A model generated the notes under the pieces. That model ran no database searches, had not been told where the DNA came from, and saw only the letters and a program-made list of their open reading frames with translations. A stretch of DNA of 64,000 nucleotides from UBA1181 sp045600225. Its GTDB lineage: Bacteria; Bacteroidota; Bacteroidia; Bacteroidales; Paludibacteraceae. Positions 1 through 9,546 of this stretch are shown piece after piece. The first letter of the stretch is position 1. The number at the start of each line of letters is the position of its first letter. A program made the translations under genes and the position numbers. Where the stretch lies: contig JAZRXL010000075.1 of the NCBI GenBank assembly GCA_045600225.1, positions 4,102 to 68,101 of the forward strand, read 5' to 3'.

Positions 1-293
1 AACTTTGGTTTGCCTCTTACGGGACAAAACAGAAGGGTGGGAACGCTTCTTAGGTTAAAGAACTCTGCGAGGTCACCTTGTTGATCGATATCAATCTTGT
101 AGAAGTTGATCTTACCTGCATAATCATCCGATAGTTCTTCGAGGATAGGAATGAGAGCTTTGCATGGTCCACACCATTTGGCGTAGAAGTCTACGATGGT
201 TGGTCTCCTTCCTTGAAATTCCCATATTTGGGGTGATTTCTCGTAATTCCATACTTTAGCTTGGAATAACTCTTTGTTGATATTTTCTACCAT
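1..293 (-). CDS. trxA: Thioredoxin (5' part, 3' end outside the window)
   Basis: The reading frame begins with ATG at 293 and runs off the left edge without a stop, giving about 97 residues. The active site WCGPCK is present after a strand reading IVDFYAK, which is the classical thioredoxin arrangement; the later segment SVPTLLF supplies the cis-Pro loop. The protein should act as a cytoplasmic disulfide reductase. A promoter with both Bacteroidetes boxes lies just upstream (317-348), so it starts its own transcript. The N-terminal extension before the fold (VWNYEKSPQIWEF) resembles that of Bacteroidales thioredoxins. The C-terminal helix cannot be seen. Confidence 0.9.
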   Translation of the reverse strand, partial: MVENINKELFQAKVWNYEKSPQIWEFQGRRPTIVDFYAKWCGPCKALIPILEELSDDYAGKINFYKIDIDQQGDLAEFFNLRSVPTLLFCPVRGKPK

Positions 294-316
294 AATTGTA
301 ATTATTAAGTTGTACG

Positions 317-348
317 CAAATATAGAGAGCGGTAGGGTATCAATCAAA
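317..348 (-). promoter_or_regulatory. Promoter of the thioredoxin gene
   Basis: Read on the minus strand, TTTG (348-345) is followed after 20 bases by TATATTTG (324-317). This matches the Bacteroidetes housekeeping promoter form TTTG-N19..21-TAnnTTTG. The predicted start of transcription is about 310, giving a leader of some 17 bases before the ATG at 293. Confidence 0.6.
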
Positions 349-383
349 TTGAATATTTTCATTGAAATATAGATAAAACAAAA

Positions 384-410
384 CGAGACTAACCAGATTG
401 GTTAGCCTCG
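384..410 (-). terminator. Terminator of the CE6/CE1 esterase gene
   Basis: An 11-bp stem (384-394 with 400-410, one mismatch) encloses a 5-base loop. On the minus strand it is followed by TTTTGTTTT, so it is a plausible intrinsic terminator for the esterase gene that ends at 439. Confidence 0.7.
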
Positions 411-438
411 CCTGCGTGTTGAAGTATTATTAACTAAA

Positions 439-3400
439 TTATTTGCCAATAAGTATGGAATAAGACTTGCCTTCCGTGTTTTTAAGAATATAGAAGCCTA
501 TCTTTAATTGGTTAGTAAATCCATTCTCGATCGTAACATTCTTGATGAATCTTCCTGTTACATCGAATGCTAAGAACTCTCCATTAAGAATACCACCTTC
601 TGCAGATGCATCCATCAAATCGGTCTCTTCTGCTTTTATCAATTTGAAGGTCATATAATCTACATCCATCCAGTCTCCAAGGAATTCCAATTTAAGAATG
701 TGAGTACCTTTCGAAAGTGTAGATGTGTTGGCTTTTACGCCTGTGAATGAGGTGTAGTCACCTGTCTTGGCTGCAGTCATCACTTCTGTGATTGGTTCAT
801 TGTCCATAGACAATTGGAAGGTACAAGTTCCATTCTCAGAAGCGGTCATTACCTCCACCTCGTAAGTTCCTGCGGTTTCCACATCTACCGTATACTCAAT
901 CCATTCACCAGATTGAACATAACCAACGGCGGTGTTGCTCATATCCACGCCTTCGTTACGATCTCCCTTGTTTCGGTTTTGCTCGTCTGTGTCGTGGTAT
1001 GCGTTGCCTTCTCCTCCGAAGTCAAACTCTTCAGCCTCAATCTTTCCTGGAATGGTTGCAGGCATTCCGTTGAATGGAGTTTGAGGAGGGAAGATTGTAA
1101 AGTTCTTCTTTACGTTTCCTGCCTCTTGTTTGTTGCTATTGTATCCAATGGCTGTGATGGTGTGGTTTCCCTCTGCGAGATCGCTCAAAGTAACCTTCGA
1201 TGTCCCGTCGCCCACTTTTTTATTATCCAAGAAAATTTCTACGCTTTTGATGGATTCGTCAAGGATGGAGACTGAAACAACCACTTCGCCTGGGTCGTTG
1301 TTCGCAATCTCTTCAATCTCCATTTTCAACGAGGCTTTGCTTTTGCCACAAGCCGTAGAGTATTGGCTTACGAAGCGCCAAATTTCTCGCGAAGTGTGGT
1401 AGCCGTTGTTGGTTGGCTCGTGGTCACGGCCAGGAACTGCAGCCAAAATGACATCTGCTTCGCACTCTCCGCCACTATATTTGGTGACATTGGCTGATTC
1501 AACCTTGTAGGTGCTGGTTTCTGTTGTTTTGTTGTGCTTAGCCCAAGCTTTGACCACATTCTCTGCACCCGCCCAGTTGCCATTTCCTTGGAATTGGACC
1601 ACGCCATCACTTGTTCCGTGCGTGTGAATCAAAGGAAGAGGTCGTGCATTGTTGTTGACATTTGCGTCCCAATAACCGGATATAGGTGCAAATGCCGCAA
1701 ATACATCAGGAATTGTTTTCATGCAATGGTAGGTAAACATACCTCCCATTGAGAATCCACTGAGGTAAACTCTGGACAGATCAACTTTATAAGTTTTGTA
1801 GATCACGTCGATGACCTCTTGAATGAACTTAGTGTCGTCAGTTCCGTTGATATCCCAATCTACGTTGCTACCACGTTGAATGGCAGAAGGGTAGGCTACA
1901 ATAAAGTCGGCCGTGTCGGCTACCGTCTCCCATTGTGTCAGTCTTCTTTGGTAGTTGATGTCTTGGTCTCTACCATGGCAAGAGATTAGCAAAGGACGGT
2001 TGGTGTGGGCTCCTTTAGGGGCATAGATGGATATAGTTCTGTTTTGAACTTTGATGTCGACATATTGGCCCAAGGTTACGCCGGTCAACAGTTCTCCGTT
2101 GTCAGAACCACCTTGAGTTTCACCTCCACCTTGCGAATCTTGTCCTCCATCCGAAGCTTTCTTGATTTCAAGATAATCGATATCAACCCAGTCGCCAGTA
2201 ATTTCAAGCTTAAGAACGTGAGTACCCTTTGTGAGTTTGTTTAACTTAGTCTTGACAGTGGTGAATGTCTCCCAATCGCCAGTGTTTGGAACCTCAACAA
2301 AACCACCAGGAGTTCCATCTGCACCAGGAATGATGAATTGGTTATCCATGTAAAGGGTGAATGCAGCACCAGAATTACCAGAAGCCACGCGTGATTCAAC
2401 GATGTAATCACCATCTTCTGCTACATCTACAGTATATTCCAACCATTCTCCTGTTTGAGTGTATCCAACAGCGGTATTGTTCATATCCACACCCTCGTTA
2501 CGGTCACCACCGTTGCGGTTTTGCTCGTCATTGTCGTGATAAGCATTACCTTCGCCTCCAAGATCGAACTCTTCAGCTTCAATCTTTCCTGGTATTTTAA
2601 AAGGTGTGCCGTTGTATGGCTTTTGCTCAGGCATGATAGTAATGGTTTTTGCAGCCGATTTGTACTCTTTGTTTTGGCTATCGTATCCTATAGCGTATAC
2701 AGAGTGTTCTCCTTCAGGAATGTTCTCCCAAGAAACACTTTCTCCAGTACCAATTTGTTTGTTATCTGCGTAAACAGTGATTCTTTGTATGTCACTGTTT
2801 GAATTCTTGATCATGATTTCGGCAGAACCGGGAGCATTGTCTTTTCCAATGAACGCAGAAACTGAAAGTCCTCCTTGTGGACTATCACCTCCGTTTGCCT
2901 TCAAAACCTTCAACATGGTTTCTGCATAGCGTTGTCCTAACAACTTGTAACCAGCCACAGTGAAGTGGTAGTCGTCGTTTGCAGCTTCGCATCCGTCTGC
3001 AGAGATGACGTAAGAGTTAGGAATTACGTTTGGAACTTGTCTTACTACATTATTGTGACTGCGGCAAGGTCCTGTGTAACGAACCTCTCCAACAAGCAAA
3101 GGAACATCCTCGCCCTTCAAACCAAGGTCTTTCAACATATCTTCGTAAACACCTTTAAGGTTTCTTGGCCAGTTGGAATCGTTTGTGTTTGACTCTCCTT
3201 GGTGTACCAATATACCTTTGATTACACCTACCTTTTGTGCCTCTTTGGCTACTTCAATCAAACGACCATAAGGATTACTTCCATAAGACTTTGCATAGTT
3301 TTGCAACCATCCAGCTGCACTGCTCAAATAACTTTGATATCTGCTCTTTTGGAAAAGTTCGATGCTACATCCACCAACTGCTACGACTACAACACCCACC

Positions 3401-3744
3401 TTGATGTTTTCGTCAAGGTTCTTTACCAATGTCCTTCCGAAGTAGTCGACAGGACCAAATCCGAGTTGTTGTCCGTGGAAACAACGAGCCAATGGCGGAA
3501 CAGCGGTGTACTCGCTTCCTTTCTTCTTCCCACAAGTACCACAGTTTTCTGCAGTGTAGAACATTCTAAAGCGCTCGTCTATACCTTGAGTCTCACTATT
3601 TGGAACAGGTGCATTACCTTCCATATTGGATTGTCCCCAACAAATGTAAATGTGATAATTAGGGTCTGGCTCTGCTTTTGCAAGCAATGTCATTCCCAAA
3701 AAGCATAGAAGTAAAGCTATGCGACTGAGTTTGGTGTTTTTCAT
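439..3744 (-). CDS. Secreted two-esterase protein: CE6-type acetyl esterase, CBM6, CE1-type feruloyl/acetyl esterase, CBM6, T9SS-like C-terminus
   Basis: This 1101-residue protein probably removes acetyl and hydroxycinnamoyl groups from xylan outside the cell. It has a signal peptide (1-24); a CE6/SGNH-type esterase domain (about 30-285) with GQSN around Ser39, HQGES at 181-185 and His260 in DYHFT; an Ig-like linker (295-372); a CBM6 (about 384-530); a Gly/Gln linker (533-550); an alpha/beta-hydrolase of the CE1/PHB-depolymerase type (about 555-800) with nucleophile Ser665 in GFSMG, probable Asp713 and His775; a second Ig-like linker; a second CBM6 (about 898-1036); and a C-terminal domain ending GFYILKNTEGKSYSILIGK, like a T9SS sorting domain. 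Both CBM6 copies share GGEGNAYHD and EGVDM, so they arose by internal duplication. A -7 element TACTTTTG lies at 3776-3769. Substrate specificity is inferred from families. Confidence 0.85.
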   Translation of the reverse strand: MKNTKLSRIALLLCFLGMTLLAKAEPDPNYHIYICWGQSNMEGNAPVPNSETQGIDERFRMFYTAENCGTCGKKKGSEYTAVPPLARCFHGQQLGFGPVDYFGRTLVKNLDENIKVGVVVVAVGGCSIELFQKSRYQSYLSSAAGWLQNYAKSYGSNPYGRLIEVAKEAQKVGVIKGILVHQGESNTNDSNWPRNLKGVYEDMLKDLGLKGEDVPLLVGEVRYTGPCRSHNNVVRQVPNVIPNSYVISADGCEAANDDYHFTVAGYKLLGQRYAETMLKVLKANGGDSPQGGLSVSAFIGKDNAPGSAEIMIKNSNSDIQRITVYADNKQIGTGESVSWENIPEGEHSVYAIGYDSQNKEYKSAAKTITIMPEQKPYNGTPFKIPGKIEAEEFDLGGEGNAYHDNDEQNRNGGDRNEGVDMNNTAVGYTQTGEWLEYTVDVAEDGDYIVESRVASGNSGAAFTLYMDNQFIIPGADGTPGGFVEVPNTGDWETFTTVKTKLNKLTKGTHVLKLEITGDWVDIDYLEIKKASDGGQDSQGGGETQGGSDNGELLTGVTLGQYVDIKVQNRTISIYAPKGAHTNRPLLISCHGRDQDINYQRRLTQWETVADTADFIVAYPSAIQRGSNVDWDINGTDDTKFIQEVIDVIYKTYKVDLSRVYLSGFSMGGMFTYHCMKTIPDVFAAFAPISGYWDANVNNNARPLPLIHTHGTSDGVVQFQGNGNWAGAENVVKAWAKHNKTTETSTYKVESANVTKYSGGECEADVILAAVPGRDHEPTNNGYHTSREIWRFVSQYSTACGKSKASLKMEIEEIANNDPGEVVVSVSILDESIKSVEIFLDNKKVGDGTSKVTLSDLAEGNHTITAIGYNSNKQEAGNVKKNFTIFPPQTPFNGMPATIPGKIEAEEFDFGGEGNAYHDTDEQNRNKGDRNEGVDMSNTAVGYVQSGEWIEYTVDVETAGTYEVEVMTASENGTCTFQLSMDNEPITEVMTAAKTGDYTSFTGVKANTSTLSKGTHILKLEFLGDWMDVDYMTFKLIKAEETDLMDASAEGGILNGEFLAFDVTGRFIKNVTIENGFTNQLKIGFYILKNTEGKSYSILIGK

Positions 3745-3928
3745 GGTTCTTTATTTATTAATTCTAGACAAAAGTAAAAGTTTATAAACACTAATACTAT
3801 GACTTTTTATTCAATCAGTTGGAAATTTTATTCAAATCTCTATAGCTAAGGATTATGCTTTTTTTGTTATTTTGTTGATTATTAGTGTAATAATTCTATT
3901 GACGTGTCGTTCTTATATCTGTTTTGAA

Positions 3929-3968
3929 AAACACACGAGGCATAGGGGATTCTATGCCTCGTGTGTTT
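3929..3968 (-). terminator. Terminator of the acyl-CoA ligase gene
   Basis: A perfect 17-bp inverted repeat (3929-3945 with 3952-3968) encloses a 6-base loop six bases past the stop codon of the ligase. The stem ends in A/T pairs that give a short U-run on the minus strand. Confidence 0.75.
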
Positions 3969-3973
3969 AAATC

Positions 3974-5863
3974 TTAAAGCAATGCGTTCAGATTTTGCTC
4001 GTTGTCTACGGCTTTTCCTTCTGGAGTGTAAACATAGACTAGCTGTTCAGCATAAGCTTTTTCGATCTTCCCACGTACCATTTTCATGGTACTATTGATC
4101 ATTTGGTTTTGTTCTGAGAAAGGTTCTTTTAATAGGATGAATGAACTTGGCAACCATCTTTCTGGGAACATGCCAGCATATTCGCCTCCTTTTTTGAATT
4201 TGGCTATTTCTGAATTGATGGCAGAGATTGCTTTCTTGCGTCCTTCCTCTGATTTCAGATCAAAGCCCATTTGGGTTAGAGCTTGCTTGTTAGGAACAAT
4301 CAAAGCGCTTGTGGTAGGCGATTGGTTGTTGTAAAGCATTACCTGGTCGATGGTAGGACAAAGTTGTACCAATGCCTCTTCTATGCCTTCAGGACTGTAT
4401 TTTTCGCCATCGCTGGAGATTAGCAAACTCTTGAATCTTCCTTTGACATATAGAAGTCCTTCAGGGGACATATAACCCAAGTCTCCCGTATATAACCAAC
4501 CATCTTTAACGGTTTCTGCAGTAGCCTCAGGATTCTTCCAGTAGCCGACCATTACATTCTCACCTTTCACTACGATCTCTCCCTGTTCACCCATAGGAAG
4601 TTCTTTCCCTTCAGAATCGCAAATCTTCACTTCGATAGGCTCAACTAACTTGCCAGAAGAACCGAAACGATAATATTCTGGCGTGTTGGTACTGATTACT
4701 GGCGTTGCTTCACTCAAACCGTAACCTTGAAACATAGGAAGACCAATGCCGATGTAGAATTTCTGTAGGTCTTTGTCTAACAAAGCACCGCCTCCAATAA
4801 AGAAGCGTAATTCACCACCAAAATTCTCACGCACTTTGTTGAATAGTATTTTGTCGAATAGCTTAACCAAAGGACTTAGAAGTATTCTCATACCTTTGCC
4901 ATCCAAACAGCTATCTCCATAATAGGATTGACGGATTGATTTGCCCCATTCGAATAGTTTCTCTACCGCTGCGCCTTGACTATGGATGCTTTGCTCGATA
5001 TTCTTCTTGAAACTCTTAGCCAATGCAGGTACGCTGAGTATATAGTGAGGTTTTACCTCTTTGATGTTAAGAGGGATGTTCTTTAGAGTTTCCATAGGGG
5101 AGCGACCTACCTGCACTGTGGCTACGGAAGCACCTTGCATCATCATTACATAGAAGCCTACAACATGTGCGAAGCAGTGGTCTAGCGGTAAAATAATGAG
5201 CGTTCGCCATGTTTGGTCGATAGGAACTCTCGACAGACATTGCTCTACATTAGCGGTATAGTTTCTATGAGAGAGGCTTACGCCCTTAGGGTCGGCTGTC
5301 GTTCCGCTTGTATAGGTAATTGTTGCTAAATCATCATTTTGAATACTTTTCCCCACACTAAGGAATTCATCTAAAGGGTGTTGTGATAAGAATTCATCAC
5401 CCAGCTTCATGACATTGCCAATGAACATCTCGTTGGCTTGGTATTCGGATTGCTCATCTAATATGATGATCTTTTGAAGAAGAGGGAGTTGATTAGCTAC
5501 TTTTCGAATTTTCTTTAGTTGATTCCCACTGGTGATGATAAACTTTGCATCACCGTGTCGCAATCTGAACAATAGATCGTTCGACTCCTCTAATTTAATG
5601 CTTAATGGTACATTTACGGCACCTGCATAGAACATGGCCAACTCGCTAACAATCCAAAGGTTTCTTCCTTCGGAAAGAAGAGCAATGTTGTCACCTTTCT
5701 TTACTCCAAGAGATTGTAAACCGGCACCCAATTGGTACACCATTTTTTGTACTTGGGCATATGATGTATTCAGCCATTCGGAACCCACTTTCTCCATTAA
5801 GAAAGTATTGTTAGGGTAGCGTTGAACAGAATTTTCAAAAACATCGATTATTGTTTTTTTCAT
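3974..5863 (-). CDS. Long-chain fatty acid-CoA ligase (AMP-forming)
   Basis: This 629-residue protein belongs to the ANL (AMP-binding) superfamily. It shows the P-loop motif TYTSGTTADPKG (about 182-193), the A5-type segment GYGLSEATP, the TGDLGY motif and the hinge region KGRFKSL followed by EALV. The length and the insert-rich middle fit the FadD15/FACL class that activates long-chain fatty acids with ATP and CoA at the inner face of the membrane. The gene stands alone, with its own -7 element TACCTTTG at 5893-5886 and a terminator. Chain-length preference cannot be read from sequence. Confidence 0.88.
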   Translation of the reverse strand: MKKTIIDVFENSVQRYPNNTFLMEKVGSEWLNTSYAQVQKMVYQLGAGLQSLGVKKGDNIALLSEGRNLWIVSELAMFYAGAVNVPLSIKLEESNDLLFRLRHGDAKFIITSGNQLKKIRKVANQLPLLQKIIILDEQSEYQANEMFIGNVMKLGDEFLSQHPLDEFLSVGKSIQNDDLATITYTSGTTADPKGVSLSHRNYTANVEQCLSRVPIDQTWRTLIILPLDHCFAHVVGFYVMMMQGASVATVQVGRSPMETLKNIPLNIKEVKPHYILSVPALAKSFKKNIEQSIHSQGAAVEKLFEWGKSIRQSYYGDSCLDGKGMRILLSPLVKLFDKILFNKVRENFGGELRFFIGGGALLDKDLQKFYIGIGLPMFQGYGLSEATPVISTNTPEYYRFGSSGKLVEPIEVKICDSEGKELPMGEQGEIVVKGENVMVGYWKNPEATAETVKDGWLYTGDLGYMSPEGLLYVKGRFKSLLISSDGEKYSPEGIEEALVQLCPTIDQVMLYNNQSPTTSALIVPNKQALTQMGFDLKSEEGRKKAISAINSEIAKFKKGGEYAGMFPERWLPSSFILLKEPFSEQNQMINSTMKMVRGKIEKAYAEQLVYVYTPEGKAVDNEQNLNALL

Positions 5864-5935
5864 GGTCTTTGATTTTATGTTTTTACAAAGGTAGAAATTA
5901 ATTTAGAATTATGGATGAGGAAATAAAAATAAACA

Positions 5936-5967
5936 AAAGAGGCTCGATCGTCAGACCGAGCCTCTTT
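5936..5967 (-). terminator. Terminator of nifJ
   Basis: An 11-bp perfect stem (5936-5946 with 5957-5967) with a 10-base loop lies 22 bases past the nifJ stop. On the minus strand it is followed by a T-rich tract. Confidence 0.75.
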
Positions 5968-5988
5968 CTATTGATGAGTTATATTGGA

Positions 5989-8900
5989 TTAATACTCCAT
6001 CTTGCTCATACGAACGTAGCTTTGGTAACGTTTCTTAGCCATTTCCTCGCTAGCGTTGAACAACTCTTGAGCCTCTGTAGGGTACATCTTCATTACAGAA
6101 GCGTAACGGTTCTCACCCTTCAAGAAGTCTTGGAACTTAGTATAGTCAGGTTCCTTAGAATCAAGAGTAAATGGATTTTGACCTTCAGCCTCAAGAGCTG
6201 GGTTAAATCTCCATAGATGCCAGTAACCGCACTCTACAGCCTTCTTCTCTTCTGCTTGAGCCTTACCCATACCAGCCTTCAAACCGTGGTTGATACATGG
6301 AGCGTATGCGATAACCAATGATGGTCCGTCATAAGCCTCAGCCTCCTTCAATGCCTTCAAGCATTGTGCAGGGTTTGCACCCATTGCGATTTGAGCTACG
6401 TAAACATATCCGTAAGTTGTTGCGATCATACCAAGATCCTTCTTGCGAACTCTCTTACCAGATGCAGCGAACTTAGCGATTGCACCAAGAGGAGTAGCCT
6501 TAGAAGATTGACCTCCTGTGTTAGAGTAAACCTCAGTATCAAGAACAAGGATGTTAACGTTCTTACCAGAAGCGATTACGTGATCCAAACCTCCGTATCC
6601 GATATCGTATGATGCACCGTCACCACCGATAATCCATTGGCTTCTCTTGATCATGTATCCCTTCAACTCTGACAATTGCTTGCAGTGGTTGCACTTATCC
6701 TTGTTAGCGTCAACCATAGGGAAGATCTTTTCGCAGATCTCAGCTGACTTAGCAGCGTCGTTCTTGTTCTCAATCCAAGCCTTGAACAATTCCTTAGCCT
6801 CAGCTGGAGTACAGTCTGCAGCGATAGCATCGTTCATTACAGCCTCGATTCTCAAACGCATCTTCTCGTTTGCCAATTCCATACCCAAACCGAACTCACA
6901 GAAGTCCTCGAACAAAGAGTTAGCCCATGCAGGACCTTGACCCTTCTCGTTAGTAGTGTAAGGAGTTGAAGGAATAGAACCAGAGTAGATAGAAGAACAT
7001 CCTGTAGCGTTTGCTACGATCTCGCGCTCTCCGAACAATTGAGAAAGCAACTTAACGTATGGAGTCTCACCACAACCAGAACATGCACCAGAGAACTCGA
7101 ACAATGGAGTAGCCAACTGGCTGTTCTTAACGTTAGCTGTGATATCTACTAGATTTTGCTTAGACTTAACATTCTTAACTGCATATTCCCAGTTAGCAGA
7201 CTCTGTAGCTGTCTCTGCTGAGCTTGGATCGAATGCAACCATCTTAAGAGCAGTCTTGCCCTTCTCTGGATTGTTACCCAAACATACGTCAACACAGTTA
7301 CCGCAACCAAGACAGTCCAAAACGCCAACTTGGATTCTGAAGTTCATGCCCTTCAAAGCAGCAGGAGCCTTCATTTCGCGAACATCACCCTTGATGCCCT
7401 TAACCTCGTCAGCATCCATAACGATAGGACGGATACATGCGTGAGGACAAACATATGCACAGTTGTTACACTCAACACAATCAGCAGCATTCCAAACTGG
7501 AACGAATGCAGATACACCACGCTTCTCATAAGCAGCAGTACCAGCAGGCCATTGACCACACTCGATACCCTTAAATGCTGAAACTGGAAGTAGGTCTCCG
7601 TTTTGTGCGTTGATTGTACGAACTACGTCGTTGATGAACTTAGGATCGTTGTTTGCTTCAGCCTTTTCCTCAGCAAGGTTAGCCCATGCTGCATCGATAG
7701 CCAATTCCTTGTATTCACCACCGCGGTCAACAGCAGCGTAGTTCTTGTTAACTACATCTTCACCCTTCTTTCCGTAAGACTTAACGATGAACTTCTTCAT
7801 TTGTTCAACAGCCAACTCTACAGGAATAACGCCTGTGATACGGAAGAATGCAGATTGAAGGATTGTGTTAGTACGGTTACCCAAACCAATCTCTTGTGCA
7901 ATCTTAGTAGCGTTGATGTAATATACCTTGATATTATTTTTAGCGAAGTATGCTTTTACCTTATTAGGCAAGTTCTTTGCCAACTCTTCACCTTCCCAAA
8001 TAGTGTTCAATAGGAAAGTACCGTTCTTTTGCAAACCACGAGTTACATCATACATCTTCAAGTATGCTTGAACGTGACATGCAACGAAGTTTGGAGTATT
8101 TACCAAATATGTAGAACGGATTGGAGTATCACCGAAACGCAAGTGAGAGCAAGTGAAACCTCCTGACTTCTTAGAGTCGTATGAGAAGTATGCTTGACAG
8201 TGCTTGTTAGTGTTGTCACCAATGATCTTAACTGAGTTCTTGTTTGCACCAACAGTACCGTCAGCACCCAAACCATAGAACTTAGCCTCAAACATACCAG
8301 CGCCACCTACAGCAACTTCTTCTTTCTTAGGAAGAGATGTGAATGTAACATCATCTACGATACCTACAGTGAAGTGGTGCTTAGGCTCGTTCATTGCCAT
8401 ATTCTCGTATACAGCAATCATTTGAGCTGGAGTAGTGTCGTTAGAACCCAAACCATAACGACCAGCGATGATCTTAGGAGCGTTCTTAACACCATTGTAA
8501 GACTCACATACATCAAGATACAAAGGATCACCGTTTGCACCTGGCTCCTTAGTTCTATCAAGAACTGTCAATACCTTACAAGAAGCAGGTACTGCAGCAA
8601 GTAAGTGTTTAGTTGAGAATGGACGATACAAGTGAACTGCAACCAAACCAACTTTCTTACCTTGTTTAGTTAAGTAGTCGATTGTCTCGCGGATACACTC
8701 TGTAACAGATCCCATTGCAACGATAACATACTCAGCATCTTTTGCTCCGTAGTAATCGAACAAGTTGTACTCACGACCAGTGATCTTAGAGATCTCCTTC
8801 ATGTAGTTCTCTACGATTGCAGGTACATTGTTGTACATTGTGTTGCAAGACTCACGGTGAGTGAAGAATGTATCTGGGTTCTCTGCCATACCACGCATAA

Positions 8901-9546
8901 CTGGGTTTAGCGGAGATAGAGCACGATTACGGAACTCTGCCAACTTCTCTTGGTCGATTAGTGGAGCCAAATCATCGTTCTCTAGCATTTCGATTTTTTG
9001 AATCTCGTGTGAAGTACGGAATCCATCGAAGAAGTTCAAGAAAGGAACTTGAGACTTGATAGTTGACAAGTGAGCAACACCAGCCAAATCCATAACTTCT
9101 TGTACAGAACCTTCAGCCAACATTGCGAAACCTGTTTGACGACAAGCGTAAACGTCTTGGTGGTCACCAAAGATACACAATGTGTGAGAAGCAATTGTAC
9201 GAGCTGAAACATGGAATACAGCAGGCATCTTCTCAGCAGCGATCTTGTACATGTTAGGGATCATCAACAACAAACCTTGAGAGGCTGTGTAAGTTGATGT
9301 CAATGCACCTGCTTGAATTGCACCGTGAACTGCACCTGCAGCTCCTGCTTCTGATTGCATCTCTGTAACTGAGACTGTCTCGCCGAAAATGTTCTTTCTA
9401 CCAGCTGCAGCCCACTCATCTACATATTCTGCCATAGTAGATGATGGCGTGATAGGGTAGATACAAGCACATTCGCTGAACATATATGAAATATGTGCAG
9501 CGGCCTGGTTACCATCACAAGTGATGAATTTTTTTTCTTTAGCCAT
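5989..9546 (-). CDS. nifJ: Pyruvate:ferredoxin (flavodoxin) oxidoreductase, single-chain
   Basis: This 1185-residue enzyme oxidises pyruvate with CoA to acetyl-CoA and CO2 and reduces ferredoxin, the central step of anaerobic glycolytic energy metabolism. The full one-chain PFOR layout is visible: the N-terminal pyruvate-binding domain (ITPSSTMAEYVDEW near 32-45), a central 2x[4Fe-4S] ferredoxin domain (CVECNNCAYVC near 689 and CLGCGNCVDVC near 745), the proximal cluster ligands CSGCGE near 821, and the thiamine-diphosphate site GDGASYDIGYGGLDH near 974-988 with NTGGQ. The length is typical. It is monocistronic, with a -7 element TACTTTTG at 9648-9641 and a terminator at 5936-5967. Confidence 0.97.
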   Translation of the reverse strand: MAKEKKFITCDGNQAAAHISYMFSECACIYPITPSSTMAEYVDEWAAAGRKNIFGETVSVTEMQSEAGAAGAVHGAIQAGALTSTYTASQGLLLMIPNMYKIAAEKMPAVFHVSARTIASHTLCIFGDHQDVYACRQTGFAMLAEGSVQEVMDLAGVAHLSTIKSQVPFLNFFDGFRTSHEIQKIEMLENDDLAPLIDQEKLAEFRNRALSPLNPVMRGMAENPDTFFTHRESCNTMYNNVPAIVENYMKEISKITGREYNLFDYYGAKDAEYVIVAMGSVTECIRETIDYLTKQGKKVGLVAVHLYRPFSTKHLLAAVPASCKVLTVLDRTKEPGANGDPLYLDVCESYNGVKNAPKIIAGRYGLGSNDTTPAQMIAVYENMAMNEPKHHFTVGIVDDVTFTSLPKKEEVAVGGAGMFEAKFYGLGADGTVGANKNSVKIIGDNTNKHCQAYFSYDSKKSGGFTCSHLRFGDTPIRSTYLVNTPNFVACHVQAYLKMYDVTRGLQKNGTFLLNTIWEGEELAKNLPNKVKAYFAKNNIKVYYINATKIAQEIGLGNRTNTILQSAFFRITGVIPVELAVEQMKKFIVKSYGKKGEDVVNKNYAAVDRGGEYKELAIDAAWANLAEEKAEANNDPKFINDVVRTINAQNGDLLPVSAFKGIECGQWPAGTAAYEKRGVSAFVPVWNAADCVECNNCAYVCPHACIRPIVMDADEVKGIKGDVREMKAPAALKGMNFRIQVGVLDCLGCGNCVDVCLGNNPEKGKTALKMVAFDPSSAETATESANWEYAVKNVKSKQNLVDITANVKNSQLATPLFEFSGACSGCGETPYVKLLSQLFGEREIVANATGCSSIYSGSIPSTPYTTNEKGQGPAWANSLFEDFCEFGLGMELANEKMRLRIEAVMNDAIAADCTPAEAKELFKAWIENKNDAAKSAEICEKIFPMVDANKDKCNHCKQLSELKGYMIKRSQWIIGGDGASYDIGYGGLDHVIASGKNVNILVLDTEVYSNTGGQSSKATPLGAIAKFAASGKRVRKKDLGMIATTYGYVYVAQIAMGANPAQCLKALKEAEAYDGPSLVIAYAPCINHGLKAGMGKAQAEEKKAVECGYWHLWRFNPALEAEGQNPFTLDSKEPDYTKFQDFLKGENRYASVMKMYPTEAQELFNASEEMAKKRYQSYVRMSKMEY

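Noticed and set aside
814..1275. Long open frames opposite the esterase and other large genes
   Set aside because: They lie wholly antisense to well-supported genes, have no family features and no start context; they are by-products of codon bias.
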